DNA of 45,211 nucleotides, taken from Wohlfahrtiimonas larvae_A (lineage in GTDB: Bacteria; Pseudomonadota; Gammaproteobacteria; Cardiobacteriales; Wohlfahrtiimonadaceae). Position 1 is the first letter of the stretch, and each line of letters opens with the position of its first letter. The notes beneath the pieces were generated by a model, which made no database searches, was not told where the DNA came from, and was given only the letters and a program-made list of their open reading frames with translations. Positions 26,943-34,133 of the stretch are shown one piece after another. The position numbers and the translations under genes were made by a program. The DNA lies in contig JBEBSR010000017.1 of assembly GCA_040394195.1 (NCBI GenBank), forward strand, positions 1-45,211, in the 5' to 3' direction.

Positions 26943-27245
26943 ATGAAAAAGCTTTTAATGATGAGCTTAGCTGTGTTGATGAGTTCAGTTGCGTATGCAC
27001 AATCAACGGAAACTGTTTTTATTATCCAAGATACCAAAAATGGCGAGCAGGTTGTGGATGTTCGTTACAGAGAAAAACCATCTGATTTTGAGATTGATGG
27101 ATTTGTCGAGGCAGATCAAAATGGTGATGGTTGTATTGATCGTACAGAAGCTCGTGATAAAGGTATTATGGATTTTAATCGCTTTGCTGTTAGTAATCCG
27201 CAATGCTTGAATGAAGAAGAGTATTTACGCGCTATGCATGAATAG
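26943..27245 (+). CDS. Small secreted protein with one EF-hand
   Basis: 100 aa from the ATG at 26943, which has AGAGGAAA upstream and puts a classic signal peptide first (MKKLLMMSLAVLMSSVAYA, cleavage before QS). The mature protein holds one canonical EF-hand calcium loop, DQNGDGCIDRTE. Acidic or oxygen ligands lie at positions 1, 3, 5, 9 and 12, with Gly at 6 and Ile at 8. A second Cys near the C-terminus (NPQCLNEEEY) could pair with the loop Cys. A flanking segment (RDKGIMDFNRFAVSNPQCLNEEEYLRA) resembles the EF-hand-domain pattern of other small periplasmic proteins. A possible -10 TATAAT lies at 26858-26863. The role is unknown; calcium binding is inferred. Confidence 0.82.
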   Translation: MKKLLMMSLAVLMSSVAYAQSTETVFIIQDTKNGEQVVDVRYREKPSDFEIDGFVEADQNGDGCIDRTEARDKGIMDFNRFAVSNPQCLNEEEYLRAMHE

Positions 27246-27293
27246 TGTTTCGTGTAGAATGGCGGAATTTTAAACAACAAGAGTGAGATGGTT

Positions 27294-27527
27294 ATGTCAC
27301 AGAAAATTGACTTCTATTTGGAAGATCACGCACACATTGCGTTGAATGACTTATTGAAAATGACAGGAATTGCTGATTCTGGTGGTAGAGCGAAGCATAT
27401 GGTTGCAGAAGGCTTAATCAATGTGAATGGTGCACTAGAATTGCGTAAAACAGCTAAGATTGTGGATGGTAGTAAAGTTACAGGTCAAGGCTTTGAAATT
27501 CGTGTGTATGCAGGGTTTGAAAGGTAA
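27294..27527 (+). CDS. ybcJ: S4-domain RNA-binding protein, YbcJ family
   Basis: 77 aa, nearly all one S4 RNA-binding fold: IALNDLLKMTGIADSGGRAKHMVAEGLINVNGALELRKTAKI matches the YbcJ/RlbA pattern. The ATG at 27294 is preferred because GAGTGAG lies about 7 nt upstream; an in-frame ATG at 27288 overlaps that site. Family members bind structured RNA with no settled target. It is followed 3 bp later by the SUKH gene. Confidence 0.88.
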   Translation: MSQKIDFYLEDHAHIALNDLLKMTGIADSGGRAKHMVAEGLINVNGALELRKTAKIVDGSKVTGQGFEIRVYAGFER

Positions 27528-27530
27528 TTG

Positions 27531-28082
27531 ATGAAGTATTTCAAGGATGAGGATCTCAAAGATCTTTGGAGTGATTCGGATTATTCTCAGGAAAAGTACA
27601 TTAGTACTTATCCTACAGATGAAATAATTGCAGAAATTGAAGCTGCAACTGGTGGTTATAAGTTACCAGAATCCTATATCGAGTTAATGCGCATTCAAAA
27701 TGGTGGTTATTTAAATCGCTGCTTTATGATTTTAGGTGAAGACAGTGATTTTGCAGATGGAATGTGTTGGGCTTCAGGAATTTTAGGTATTGGTTCTGAG
27801 AAAACTTATTCTTTGTGTGGTGAATTTGGTAGTAATTTCATGAAAGAAGAGTGGGGTTATCCTGATATTGGCATTTGCTTTGCAGATACACCAAGTGCTG
27901 GCCATGAAATGTATATGTTTGACTACCGTGAATGTGGCAAGGATGGAGTTCCTCGTGTTGTTCATGTGGATCAAGAGGGTGATTATTGCATCACAGTGGT
28001 TGCTGATACATTTGAAAGCTTTATTAAGTCTTTGGTTGCAGAAGAAGATGCGGAAGAGTATCAGCTATCTTTGAGTGAATAG
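27531..28082 (+). CDS. SMI1/KNR4 (SUKH-1) family protein
   Basis: 183 aa. Motifs of the SUKH superfamily are visible: an N-terminal helix with EIIAEIEAATGGYKLPESYIELMRIQNGGYL, then beta strands with DIGICFADTPSAGHEMYMFDYRECG and the late VVHVDQEGDYCITVVADTFESFIKSLV. The ATG at 27531 has AAGG 6 nt upstream; an in-frame TTG directly before it is unlikely. Many SUKH proteins are immunity proteins against polymorphic toxins, but no toxin gene is adjacent, so here it may be an orphan immunity gene or an intracellular regulator. It starts 3 bp after ybcJ. Confidence 0.85.
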   Translation: MKYFKDEDLKDLWSDSDYSQEKYISTYPTDEIIAEIEAATGGYKLPESYIELMRIQNGGYLNRCFMILGEDSDFADGMCWASGILGIGSEKTYSLCGEFGSNFMKEEWGYPDIGICFADTPSAGHEMYMFDYRECGKDGVPRVVHVDQEGDYCITVVADTFESFIKSLVAEEDAEEYQLSLSE

Positions 28083-28189
28083 TTTTTTCAACTATTATGA
28101 ATTTTTCGTTTAATTGTACGAATATTTAGCATAAATCGCAGGGATTGATGAAATATTTTATGTAGTTGATGGGTTTGATATAATCCTTT

Positions 28190-28267
28190 TGTACTAAAAT
28201 TACAATATGATTTACTGAATAAGTTGCTATAAAATCGATAAATCTTACTGATTTATCGATTTTTTTT
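28190..28267 (+). ncRNA. Possible small RNA between a -10 element and a strong terminator
   Basis: A perfect -10 TATAAT stands at 28179-28184, but the -35 is poor. A transcript starting near 28190 would run about 75 nt to the strong hairpin terminator ending in eight T. The SUKH gene ends 148 bp before the hairpin, so the terminator could also simply serve that gene. Existence as a separate RNA is speculative. Confidence 0.25.
28231..28267 (+). terminator. Strong Rho-independent terminator
   Basis: AAAATCGATAAATC (28231-28244) and GATTTATCGATTTT (28250-28263) form a perfect 14-bp stem around TTACT, with the T run continuing to 28267. Confidence 0.85.
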
Positions 28268-28534
28268 GTGTTTTAAATGGCTTTTAAGCATTTATATTTA
28301 TTTATAAAAACCTTCGATTTTAATATCAATATGGGTGAAAATGCCTGTAATGGATAATACTGTTATTTTGTTATTTTTAATATATATCAATTAGATATGT
28401 TGGTTTGTAGAGCATTGCTATTGATTAATTTAAAATAGTATAAATAAAATAATTCATATTCAATTCAATAATTTATCTATAAATATTTTCATGTTTTATT
28501 TGAAAGTATAAAAATTGATCAATATTTGAAGGTA

Positions 28535-28572
28535 AATTGATAATTATCAATTAAAAAAAATTATGTTATGCT
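28535..28572 (+). promoter_or_regulatory. 18-bp palindrome overlapping the probable deaminase promoter
   Basis: AATTGATAATTATCAATT (28535-28552) is a perfect palindrome containing GATAAT-type hexamers reminiscent of Fur boxes. A candidate promoter overlaps it: -35 TTATCA (28545-28550), a 16-bp spacer, and -10 TATGCT (28567-28572). A protein bound to the palindrome would cover the -35. This gives an untranslated leader of about 85 nt. Confidence 0.45.
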
Positions 28573-28585
28573 ACGCGCCTCTTGT

Positions 28586-28628
28586 TCCTAGGAAATCTAG
28601 GGATTAATCCTAGCGATCCTAGGGATAG
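28586..28628 (+). repeat. Cluster of CTAGG inverted repeats in the deaminase leader
   Basis: Four CTAGG/CCTAG-type cores occur within 43 bp. CTAGG (28597-28601) can pair with CCTAG (28609-28613). The second arm can instead pair with CTAGGGAT (28619-28626). The two hairpins share an arm and exclude each other, which suggests a switching leader or a multi-site operator. Confidence 0.4.
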
Positions 28629-28662
28629 ACAAACATTCAAGGTTTTATGGAGGTAGTAGTCA

Positions 28663-30084
28663 ATGAAAATTTCACGTAGAAACTTTCTATTAGGGCTTGG
28701 CGCAACGGGTGTTGTTGCTGGTGGTGCATCTGTTTTGGTGCCAATGATGCAAAGAGAAGGGACTTTAGTAAATACTAAGTCACGCGCATTGCATGTAGAG
28801 GGAACAACGGGTCCTTTGCCGAAAGAATCTGACGTTGTAATCATTGGTGCTGGTATTCAAGGCATCATGACTGCTATCAATTTAGCTGAAAGAGGCTTAA
28901 GCGTTACAATTTTTGAAAAAGGTGAAGTTGCTGGCGAAATGTCTGGCCGTGCTTATAGCCAAATCATCAGTTATAAAACTGCACCACATATTTTCCCATT
29001 GCATCATTATGGTAAAAAGATTTGGCGCGGTATGAATGAGAAAATCGGTATGGATACAAGTTACCGTACTCATGGTCGTGTTGAAGCTATTCCTCATGAA
29101 AAAGAATTAGCAGTGGTTGAAGAGTGGATTAAACTAAACTCGGAAAATCCGGGTTTTGATACTCCATTAAAAACACGCATTATCAAAGGCGAAGAATTAG
29201 CTGCGCGTTTACCAGGCGCACAATCTAAGTGGACTGTAGCTGGTTTTGAAGAAGATGCTGGTAGTGTTGATCCAGAAACTGGTGTTTCTATGTTGGCACG
29301 CTATGCTATGCAGATTGGTGTAAAAATTTATACTAACTGTGCAGTTCGTGGCATTGAAACAGCAGCGGGTAAAATTTCAGATGTTGTGACAGAAAAAGGT
29401 TCAGTGAAAACAGAATCTGTTGTATTGGCAGGCGGTATTTGGACACGTTTATTCATGGGTAATATGAATGTTGATATCCCAACATTGAATATTTACTTGT
29501 CTCAACAGCGTGTAACAGCGGTTCCAGGCGCACCAAAAGGCAACGTACATTTACCAAACGGTATTCACTTCCGTGAACAAGCTGATGGTACTTATGCTGT
29601 AGCACCACGTATTTTCACAAGCTCAGTTGTTAAAGATAGCTTTATCTTAGGCCCAGGCTTCTTGCATTTATTGGGTGGTGGTGATCTACCATTAGAATTC
29701 AAAATGGGTCCAGACTTATGGAATTCATTCAAAACTAAAACTTCATGGACAAATGATGAAGTGACGCCATTTGAAGAATATCGCGTAGCAATGGCAACAC
29801 CAAACAATGAGCATTTAGATTTAGTATTTGATCGAATGAAAGCTGAATTCCCTGTATTTAAAGATTCTAAAGTTGTTGAACGTTGGGGTGCTGCAATCAA
29901 CTTAACATCAGATGATTTACCAATCATCTCTGAAGTTCCTCAATATCCTGGTTTATTCATCAATACAGCAACAGGTTGGGGGATGACAGAAAGCCCAGCA
30001 TCTGGTGAAATTACAGCAGATTTAGTGATGGGTAAAAAACCAATCATTGATGCTACACCATACAGCATGAAACGTTTCGGTTAA
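28663..30084 (+). CDS. Tat-exported L-amino acid deaminase (Proteus-type LAAD)
   Basis: FAD enzyme converting L-amino acids to 2-keto acids and ammonia, passing electrons to the respiratory chain rather than releasing peroxide (known for the Proteus family). 473 aa, the family length. The Tat-type N-terminus ISRRNFLLG is followed by a membrane helix (about 7-27). The Rossmann FAD site is VVIIGAGIQGIMTAINLAERG (GxGxxG at 62-67). Several long blocks look nearly identical to my memory of Proteus LAAD: GIMTAINLAERGLSVTI, KIYTNCAVRGIETAAG, INTATGWGMTESPASGEITA. DadA-like dehydrogenases share the fold but lack the Tat anchor. A strong GGAGG precedes the ATG. The substrate class (aromatic/aliphatic versus basic) cannot be read here. 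The next operon is for methionine-type import. Confidence 0.88.
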   Translation: MKISRRNFLLGLGATGVVAGGASVLVPMMQREGTLVNTKSRALHVEGTTGPLPKESDVVIIGAGIQGIMTAINLAERGLSVTIFEKGEVAGEMSGRAYSQIISYKTAPHIFPLHHYGKKIWRGMNEKIGMDTSYRTHGRVEAIPHEKELAVVEEWIKLNSENPGFDTPLKTRIIKGEELAARLPGAQSKWTVAGFEEDAGSVDPETGVSMLARYAMQIGVKIYTNCAVRGIETAAGKISDVVTEKGSVKTESVVLAGGIWTRLFMGNMNVDIPTLNIYLSQQRVTAVPGAPKGNVHLPNGIHFREQADGTYAVAPRIFTSSVVKDSFILGPGFLHLLGGGDLPLEFKMGPDLWNSFKTKTSWTNDEVTPFEEYRVAMATPNNEHLDLVFDRMKAEFPVFKDSKVVERWGAAINLTSDDLPIISEVPQYPGLFINTATGWGMTESPASGEITADLVMGKKPIIDATPYSMKRFG

Positions 30085-30107
30085 TACGAAGTTAATGATG
30101 CTTAATG

Positions 30108-30136
30108 AGCCTTGATCGATGGATCAGGGCTTTTTT
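30108..30136 (+). terminator. Rho-independent terminator of the deaminase gene
   Basis: AGCCTTGATC pairs with GATCAGGGCT (one wobble) around GATG, followed by TTTTTT. Confidence 0.85.
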
Positions 30137-30204
30137 ATTGCCCTAATTTTATAGAATAAATTATTTAACATTCTTTTCATGTATGTTTTGTATGTAAATA
30201 ATAC

Positions 30205-30233
30205 TTGATTCTCAGATTTGTAAATGTTATAAA
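30205..30233 (+). promoter_or_regulatory. Promoter of the metN operon
   Basis: -35 TTGATT (30205-30210) and -10 TATAAA (30228-30233) with a 17-bp spacer. The predicted transcript starts near 30240, giving a leader of about 125 nt before metN, which the small ORF below almost fills. Confidence 0.6.
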
Positions 30234-30268
30234 TATTTTCATTCAATAGGATTTTATGGGGGCTTGCT

Positions 30269-30391
30269 ATGAAAAAGTTAATGTCTATGATGTGCTGCTG
30301 TGAAATGCGTGTTTCTTCCAAACATTTTTTAAATCAAATTTCATATATACAACAGGCGCACTATCATGATCGAGTTTCAAAACATCACTAA
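30269..30391 (+). CDS. Putative Met/Cys-rich leader peptide upstream of metN
   Basis: A 40-codon ORF with ATG at 30269 and GGGGG about 7 nt upstream. The N-terminus is MKKLMSMMCCCEMR: five Met and three consecutive Cys in the first 13 residues, far above chance. It lies wholly downstream of the predicted promoter, and its 3' end overlaps the metN start by 26 bp in another frame. metN itself has only a weak site (ACAGGCG). The layout suits a translated leader whose ribosome, by stalling on Met or Cys codons or by reaching its stop, changes metN translation. A shorter overlapping ORF (30256-30303) is a rival reading. No similar peptide is known to me; expression is unproven. Confidence 0.45.
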   Translation: MKKLMSMMCCCEMRVSSKHFLNQISYIQQAHYHDRVSKHH

Positions 30392-31397
30392 AGTATTTAC
30401 AAAGAACAACCAAGAAGTTGCTGCACTTCATCCCATCAATTTAACCATACAAAAAGGCGATGTATTTGGTGTTATCGGATACAGTGGCGCAGGCAAAAGT
30501 ACGCTCATTCGTTTAGTTAATGCACTAGAAAAGCCAACGTCAGGCGATGTTGTGATCAATGGGCAAGCACTTAGCACGTTAGATACTAAAGCATTGCGCA
30601 ATGTGAAAAAGCGCATTGGCATGATCTTTCAGCACTTTAACTTATTAGAAACTAAAACAGTTGCTGAAAATATTGCGTTACCACTTAAACTGAATTCAAA
30701 TTTATCTAAGCAAGAAATTGATGCGCGCATTGATGAATTATTGGCTTATGTAGAGATCCCAGATAAAAAGCATGCTTATCCTCGTGAATTATCTGGTGGA
30801 CAAAAGCAGCGTGTAGGTATTGCGCGCGCATTGGCTAATAACCCAGACATTTTATTGTGTGATGAAGCGACATCTGCGCTTGATCCACAAACAACACAAT
30901 CTATTTTAAATTTACTGCGCAAAATTAATAAAGAACAGGGCATTACTATCATGATGGTAACGCACCAAATGGAAGTGGTTGTATCCATTTGTAATCGCAT
31001 CGCAGTGATGGATAAAGGGATTGTTGTAGAAACAGGTTCTACTAAAGAAATTTTCCAAGATCCAAAAGAACCAATGACACGTAAATTCATCAATACATTG
31101 ATTGAAGAAGAGATTCCAAGAAGCATTATTCGTAATATTGATGATGCATTGCCTAACCATATTTATCGTTTAGAGTTTTTGGGTGATTCAGCGAAAACGC
31201 CTGTAGTGAATGAGTTGATTTTAACGAAAATCGTTGTCGTGAATATTCTATTTTCCAACATGATCGAGATCGAAGGATCTGTGATCGGTAGTATGTTCGT
31301 ACAGCTAGTAGGTTCACAAGAATCTATTGTAGAAGCTGTCGGGTTTTTAAGAGAGCGTGGCGTTCGCGTTACGTTGAACCAGTTGGATAAGGAGTAA
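30366..31397 (+). CDS. metN: Methionine ABC transporter ATP-binding protein
   Basis: ATPase of the MetNI importer (D/L-methionine and derivatives). 343 aa, the standard MetN length. Walker A GYSGAGKST, Q-loop in IFQHFNLLE, signature LSGGQKQR and Walker B ILLCDEATSALDP are intact, with the H-loop in MVTHQ. The C-terminal about 100 residues form the NIL/ACT-like domain (VVNILFSNMIEIEGSVIGSMFVQLVG) that binds methionine and gives trans-inhibition in E. coli. metI starts 3 bp downstream. The poor ribosome-binding site and the overlapping upstream ORF suggest coupled or conditional translation. Confidence 0.95.
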   Translation: MIEFQNITKVFTKNNQEVAALHPINLTIQKGDVFGVIGYSGAGKSTLIRLVNALEKPTSGDVVINGQALSTLDTKALRNVKKRIGMIFQHFNLLETKTVAENIALPLKLNSNLSKQEIDARIDELLAYVEIPDKKHAYPRELSGGQKQRVGIARALANNPDILLCDEATSALDPQTTQSILNLLRKINKEQGITIMMVTHQMEVVVSICNRIAVMDKGIVVETGSTKEIFQDPKEPMTRKFINTLIEEEIPRSIIRNIDDALPNHIYRLEFLGDSAKTPVVNELILTKIVVVNILFSNMIEIEGSVIGSMFVQLVGSQESIVEAVGFLRERGVRVTLNQLDKE

Positions 31398-31400
31398 ATC

Positions 31401-32066
31401 ATGAAGAGTTTATTTGTCACACAAGTTGGGTTGGATGGTTTTTTACTTGCGGGTAAGCAAACATTGATCATGGTTTCAGTTTCCTTAGTGATTGGTGTGA
31501 TTTTAGGCGGGATTATAGGGATTACATTAGTATTAACACGCCCAGATGGTATTCGCCCTAATCATTTGATCTACTCAATCTTAAATCCTATTGTGAATGT
31601 GATTCGCTCATTGCCATTCATTATTCTATTGGTGGCGATCATTCCGATCACACGCTTAATCATTGGTAGTTCCATTGGTACAGCAGCAGCGATCATTCCA
31701 TTAACCATTTACATTTCGCCATTCATTGGGCGATTAGTGGAAACATCATTGTTAGAAGTGGATCATGGGATCATTGAGGCGGCAAACTCCATTGGTGCAT
31801 CAACTTTTGAAACGGTTTGGTATTTCTTATTACCAGAAGCAAAGTCTTCTTTAATCTTGAACTTTACAACAGCAACGATTGGCTTAATTGGCGCAACTGC
31901 AATGGCTGGTGCAATTGGTGCAGGCGGTATTGGTGATTTGGCTATTAACTATGGTTATAACCGCTACGATAATGCTGTGTTGTTCTACTGTGTTGTGATT
32001 CTTGTGATTGTTGTACAAGCAGTGCAGATGCTCGGTAACTATTTAGCGAAACGTGTTCGCGCATAA
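31401..32066 (+). CDS. metI: Methionine ABC transporter permease
   Basis: Inner-membrane permease that pairs with MetN. 221 aa, five membrane segments, the expected MetI size. The family blocks VIRSLPFIILLVAIIPITR, the EAA-loop LVETSLLEVDHGIIEAANSIGAS and GAIGAGGIGDLAINYGYNRY are all present. AAGGAG precedes the ATG. It is followed by a hairpin and then a flavoprotein gene, rather than directly by metQ. Confidence 0.95.
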   Translation: MKSLFVTQVGLDGFLLAGKQTLIMVSVSLVIGVILGGIIGITLVLTRPDGIRPNHLIYSILNPIVNVIRSLPFIILLVAIIPITRLIIGSSIGTAAAIIPLTIYISPFIGRLVETSLLEVDHGIIEAANSIGASTFETVWYFLLPEAKSSLILNFTTATIGLIGATAMAGAIGAGGIGDLAINYGYNRYDNAVLFYCVVILVIVVQAVQMLGNYLAKRVRA

Positions 32067-32088
32067 TCACACTGAGCATCTAAATTAA

Positions 32089-32111
32089 CATCGCTCCAAT
32101 AGGGAGCGATG
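32089..32111 (+). promoter_or_regulatory. Intercistronic hairpin after metI
   Basis: CATCGCTCC and GGAGCGATG form a perfect 9-bp stem around AATAG, without a T tract. It is therefore more likely an mRNA-stabilising or processing stem than a full terminator. It could set a lower or separate expression level for the downstream genes. Confidence 0.45.
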
Positions 32112-32141
32112 AATAAAATTCTCATACTTTAGGAGTATCTT

Positions 32142-33296
32142 ATGTCTTTATTTGCCTATGAAAATATGGCAGATCGTCTTTCGTTGACTCGAAAAACTGC
32201 CTTACCATTCAGAGAACGTGCATCTGAACATGATCAAGAGAACACTTTTCCATTCCAAAACATCGCAGATTTAAAAGTGATCAATTATCCTGCCTTAACT
32301 TTGGGTAGAGAGTTTGGTGGATTGGGTGCTTCATTGGAAGAGATGCTCAAACATCAACAAATCATTGCAGAAATGGATGGCTCAACGGCTTTGGCAATTG
32401 GCTGGCATGTTGGTATCACGATGAATTTAGGTGAACAGCAAGAGTGGGATGAAGCTATACTTAAGCGCTTTGCAGATGATGTATTGGCAACAGGCGCTTT
32501 GATTAATAATGCAGCCTCAGAATCGGCAACAGGCAGCCCAACGCGTGGCGGTTTACCTGAAACAACAGCACAGCAAAATGAAAAGGGTTGGGTGATTTCA
32601 GGTCGTAAGATTTTTACAACATTGTCCCCCGTTTTAGATTATTTCGTTGTATCTGCAAGAATCAATGATAGTGATGAAGTTGGGCAGTTTTTAGTGCATA
32701 AAAGCCGTCAAGGTTTGTCCATTGATGAAACTTGGGATTCTGTCGCAATGCGCGCAACAGGTAGCCATGATTTGGTGTTGGATCAAGTGCAATTAGATAA
32801 GCAGGATTTATTAACTAAAATTACACCTGGGAAAAAGCCACCACAAGGTTGGTTATTACATATCCCCGCGGTTTATCAAGGTATTGCAACGGCAGCATTT
32901 GATTATGCTTTAAACTTTGCCAATACTTATGCACCGAACAGTTTAGCTTCAGGCACAATCGCACAATTCCCTACAGTTCAGCAGAAGTTGGGTGAAATGA
33001 AATTGAAGCTCATTCAAAATGAATATCTATTATATGGCGTAGCGCGTGATTGGGATCAAGCGGATGCTGAAGCAAAATTTGCATTAGCAGATGCATTGGC
33101 TGCAACTAAAGTTGCAGTTGTGAATAATGCTTTAGACATTGTGGATTTAGCAATGCGTTTAGTGGGTGCAAAATCGCTCTCTGCTAATAATCCACTGCAA
33201 CGCTATTATCGCGATGTGCGTGCAGGATTACACAATCCACCAATGGAAGATATGGTACTCGTCAATTTGGCTAAATCGGCACTGAGCAAACTCTAA
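32142..33296 (+). CDS. Acyl-CoA dehydrogenase-family flavoprotein in the met operon
   Basis: 384 aa, the ACAD fold. Motifs include the FAD-proximal NNAASESATGSPTRGG, SGRKIFTTLSPVLDYFVVSARI in the middle beta domain, and the C-terminal helical domain with LVGAKSLSANNPLQRYYRDVRAGLHNPPMEDM. The RYYRDVRAGLHNPP end is the pattern of the SfnB/DszC-like and YdbM-like branch rather than beta-oxidation enzymes. No catalytic Glu typical of acyl-CoA oxidation is obvious. It follows metI and precedes four metQ genes. That suggests oxidation or monooxygenation of an organosulfur compound taken up by the transporter; this is inference. AGGAG precedes the ATG. Confidence 0.82.
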   Translation: MSLFAYENMADRLSLTRKTALPFRERASEHDQENTFPFQNIADLKVINYPALTLGREFGGLGASLEEMLKHQQIIAEMDGSTALAIGWHVGITMNLGEQQEWDEAILKRFADDVLATGALINNAASESATGSPTRGGLPETTAQQNEKGWVISGRKIFTTLSPVLDYFVVSARINDSDEVGQFLVHKSRQGLSIDETWDSVAMRATGSHDLVLDQVQLDKQDLLTKITPGKKPPQGWLLHIPAVYQGIATAAFDYALNFANTYAPNSLASGTIAQFPTVQQKLGEMKLKLIQNEYLLYGVARDWDQADAEAKFALADALAATKVAVVNNALDIVDLAMRLVGAKSLSANNPLQRYYRDVRAGLHNPPMEDMVLVNLAKSALSKL

Positions 33297-33307
33297 ACGA
33301 GGTTAAT

Positions 33308-34123
33308 ATGAAATTTCTTAAAATATCCGCACTTATGATGATCATAAGTGTGCTAGCCGCTTGCGGCCAAGAAAAAGTGGTGAAGAGGGAAAAAATTATT
33401 GTGGGTTTTGGGCCTTCAACTTATATCACTCAATTTGAAAAAGGCGTGCAGCCTTATTTAGAAAATATGGGTTATGAAGTGGAAGCTAAAACTTTTTCAC
33501 AGAATCGCATGGTGCCTCAAGCATTGAAAGAGGGTGAAATTCAGGCTTCTGTGCATATCAGTGAGGCTCATAGAATCCCGATGAATAAACATCTCAATAT
33601 GAACATGATTTTGTGGGCAGATACACCAAGTGCACCGCAATCTTTGCGTTCTGTAAAGCATACATCGTTGTCTGATATTAAAGATGATATGACGATCGGC
33701 TTACCTTTGGATGCCATTAATTTAGAAAGAGCAGCAAGAGTACTTGAAGAATTAGGTTGGGTAACTGTTGAAGAGAATGTTGATCCTGCAACGTTTAAAG
33801 TTTCTTCCATTTTCCCTGGGAAATACCAATTGAATTTGATCACGATGGAAGCGGCGCAATTACCAAGAGCTATGGCTGATCTCGATTTTGCCATCATCAA
33901 TGGGAATTATGTTGCAAGCCAAGGGCAAAGAATCAGTGATGGTTTAGTGGTGGAAAAATCACCCCCTGAGCATTTAATTAAAGTGGCAATTTTAGAAGAA
34001 AACCAAGATCAACAATGGGCTAAAGATTTGAAAGAAGCTTATGAATCTAAAGCATTTGAAGATTATATTAAAAGTGAACGTTTATATGATGGATTTATCT
34101 ATCCATCACATTGGGCTCAATAA
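33308..34123 (+). CDS. metQ: MetQ/NlpA-family substrate-binding lipoprotein 1
   Basis: 271-aa receptor lipoprotein for the MetNI importer. Signal peptide with lipobox LAAC (C19) followed by Gly. The NlpA/MetQ fold is evident from KIIVGFGPSTYITQFEKGVQPYLENMGY onward, with the conserved SAPQSLRS-KH-SL hinge block and DLDFAIINGNYVASQG. It is most like receptor 2 (both have YITQF, SVHIS, AAQLPRAM-DLDFA). GAGG precedes the ATG. Ligand specificity is unknown: L- or D-methionine, sulfoxide or a dipeptide are possible. Confidence 0.9.
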   Translation: MKFLKISALMMIISVLAACGQEKVVKREKIIVGFGPSTYITQFEKGVQPYLENMGYEVEAKTFSQNRMVPQALKEGEIQASVHISEAHRIPMNKHLNMNMILWADTPSAPQSLRSVKHTSLSDIKDDMTIGLPLDAINLERAARVLEELGWVTVEENVDPATFKVSSIFPGKYQLNLITMEAAQLPRAMADLDFAIINGNYVASQGQRISDGLVVEKSPPEHLIKVAILEENQDQQWAKDLKEAYESKAFEDYIKSERLYDGFIYPSHWAQ

Positions 34124-34133
34124 AGGAATGGAT

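Larger units (their letters stand above)
28083..28662. other. 580-bp AT-rich intergenic regulatory region
   Basis: No coding frame of useful length with a ribosome-binding site was found. It holds a possible small RNA (28190-28267), a strong hairpin terminator, a long AT-rich stretch, an 18-bp palindrome at 28535-28552, and a cluster of CTAGG-containing inverted repeats at 28586-28628 just before the deaminase gene. These are listed separately. Confidence 0.7.

Noticed and set aside
28663..30084. D-amino acid dehydrogenase DadA call for the FAD gene
   Set aside because: It has a Tat-type N-terminal anchor and long blocks shared with Proteus L-amino acid deaminase, which DadA lacks.
30137..30268. 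SAM riboswitch or MetJ boxes before metN
   Set aside because: No AGACGTCT-like tandem and no recognisable SAM aptamer core; the leader is short and AT-rich.
34041..34133. N-terminal extension of receptor 2 into receptor 1, as if the genes overlapped or were fused
   Set aside because: The extension has no ribosome-binding site and the signal peptide begins at 34134.
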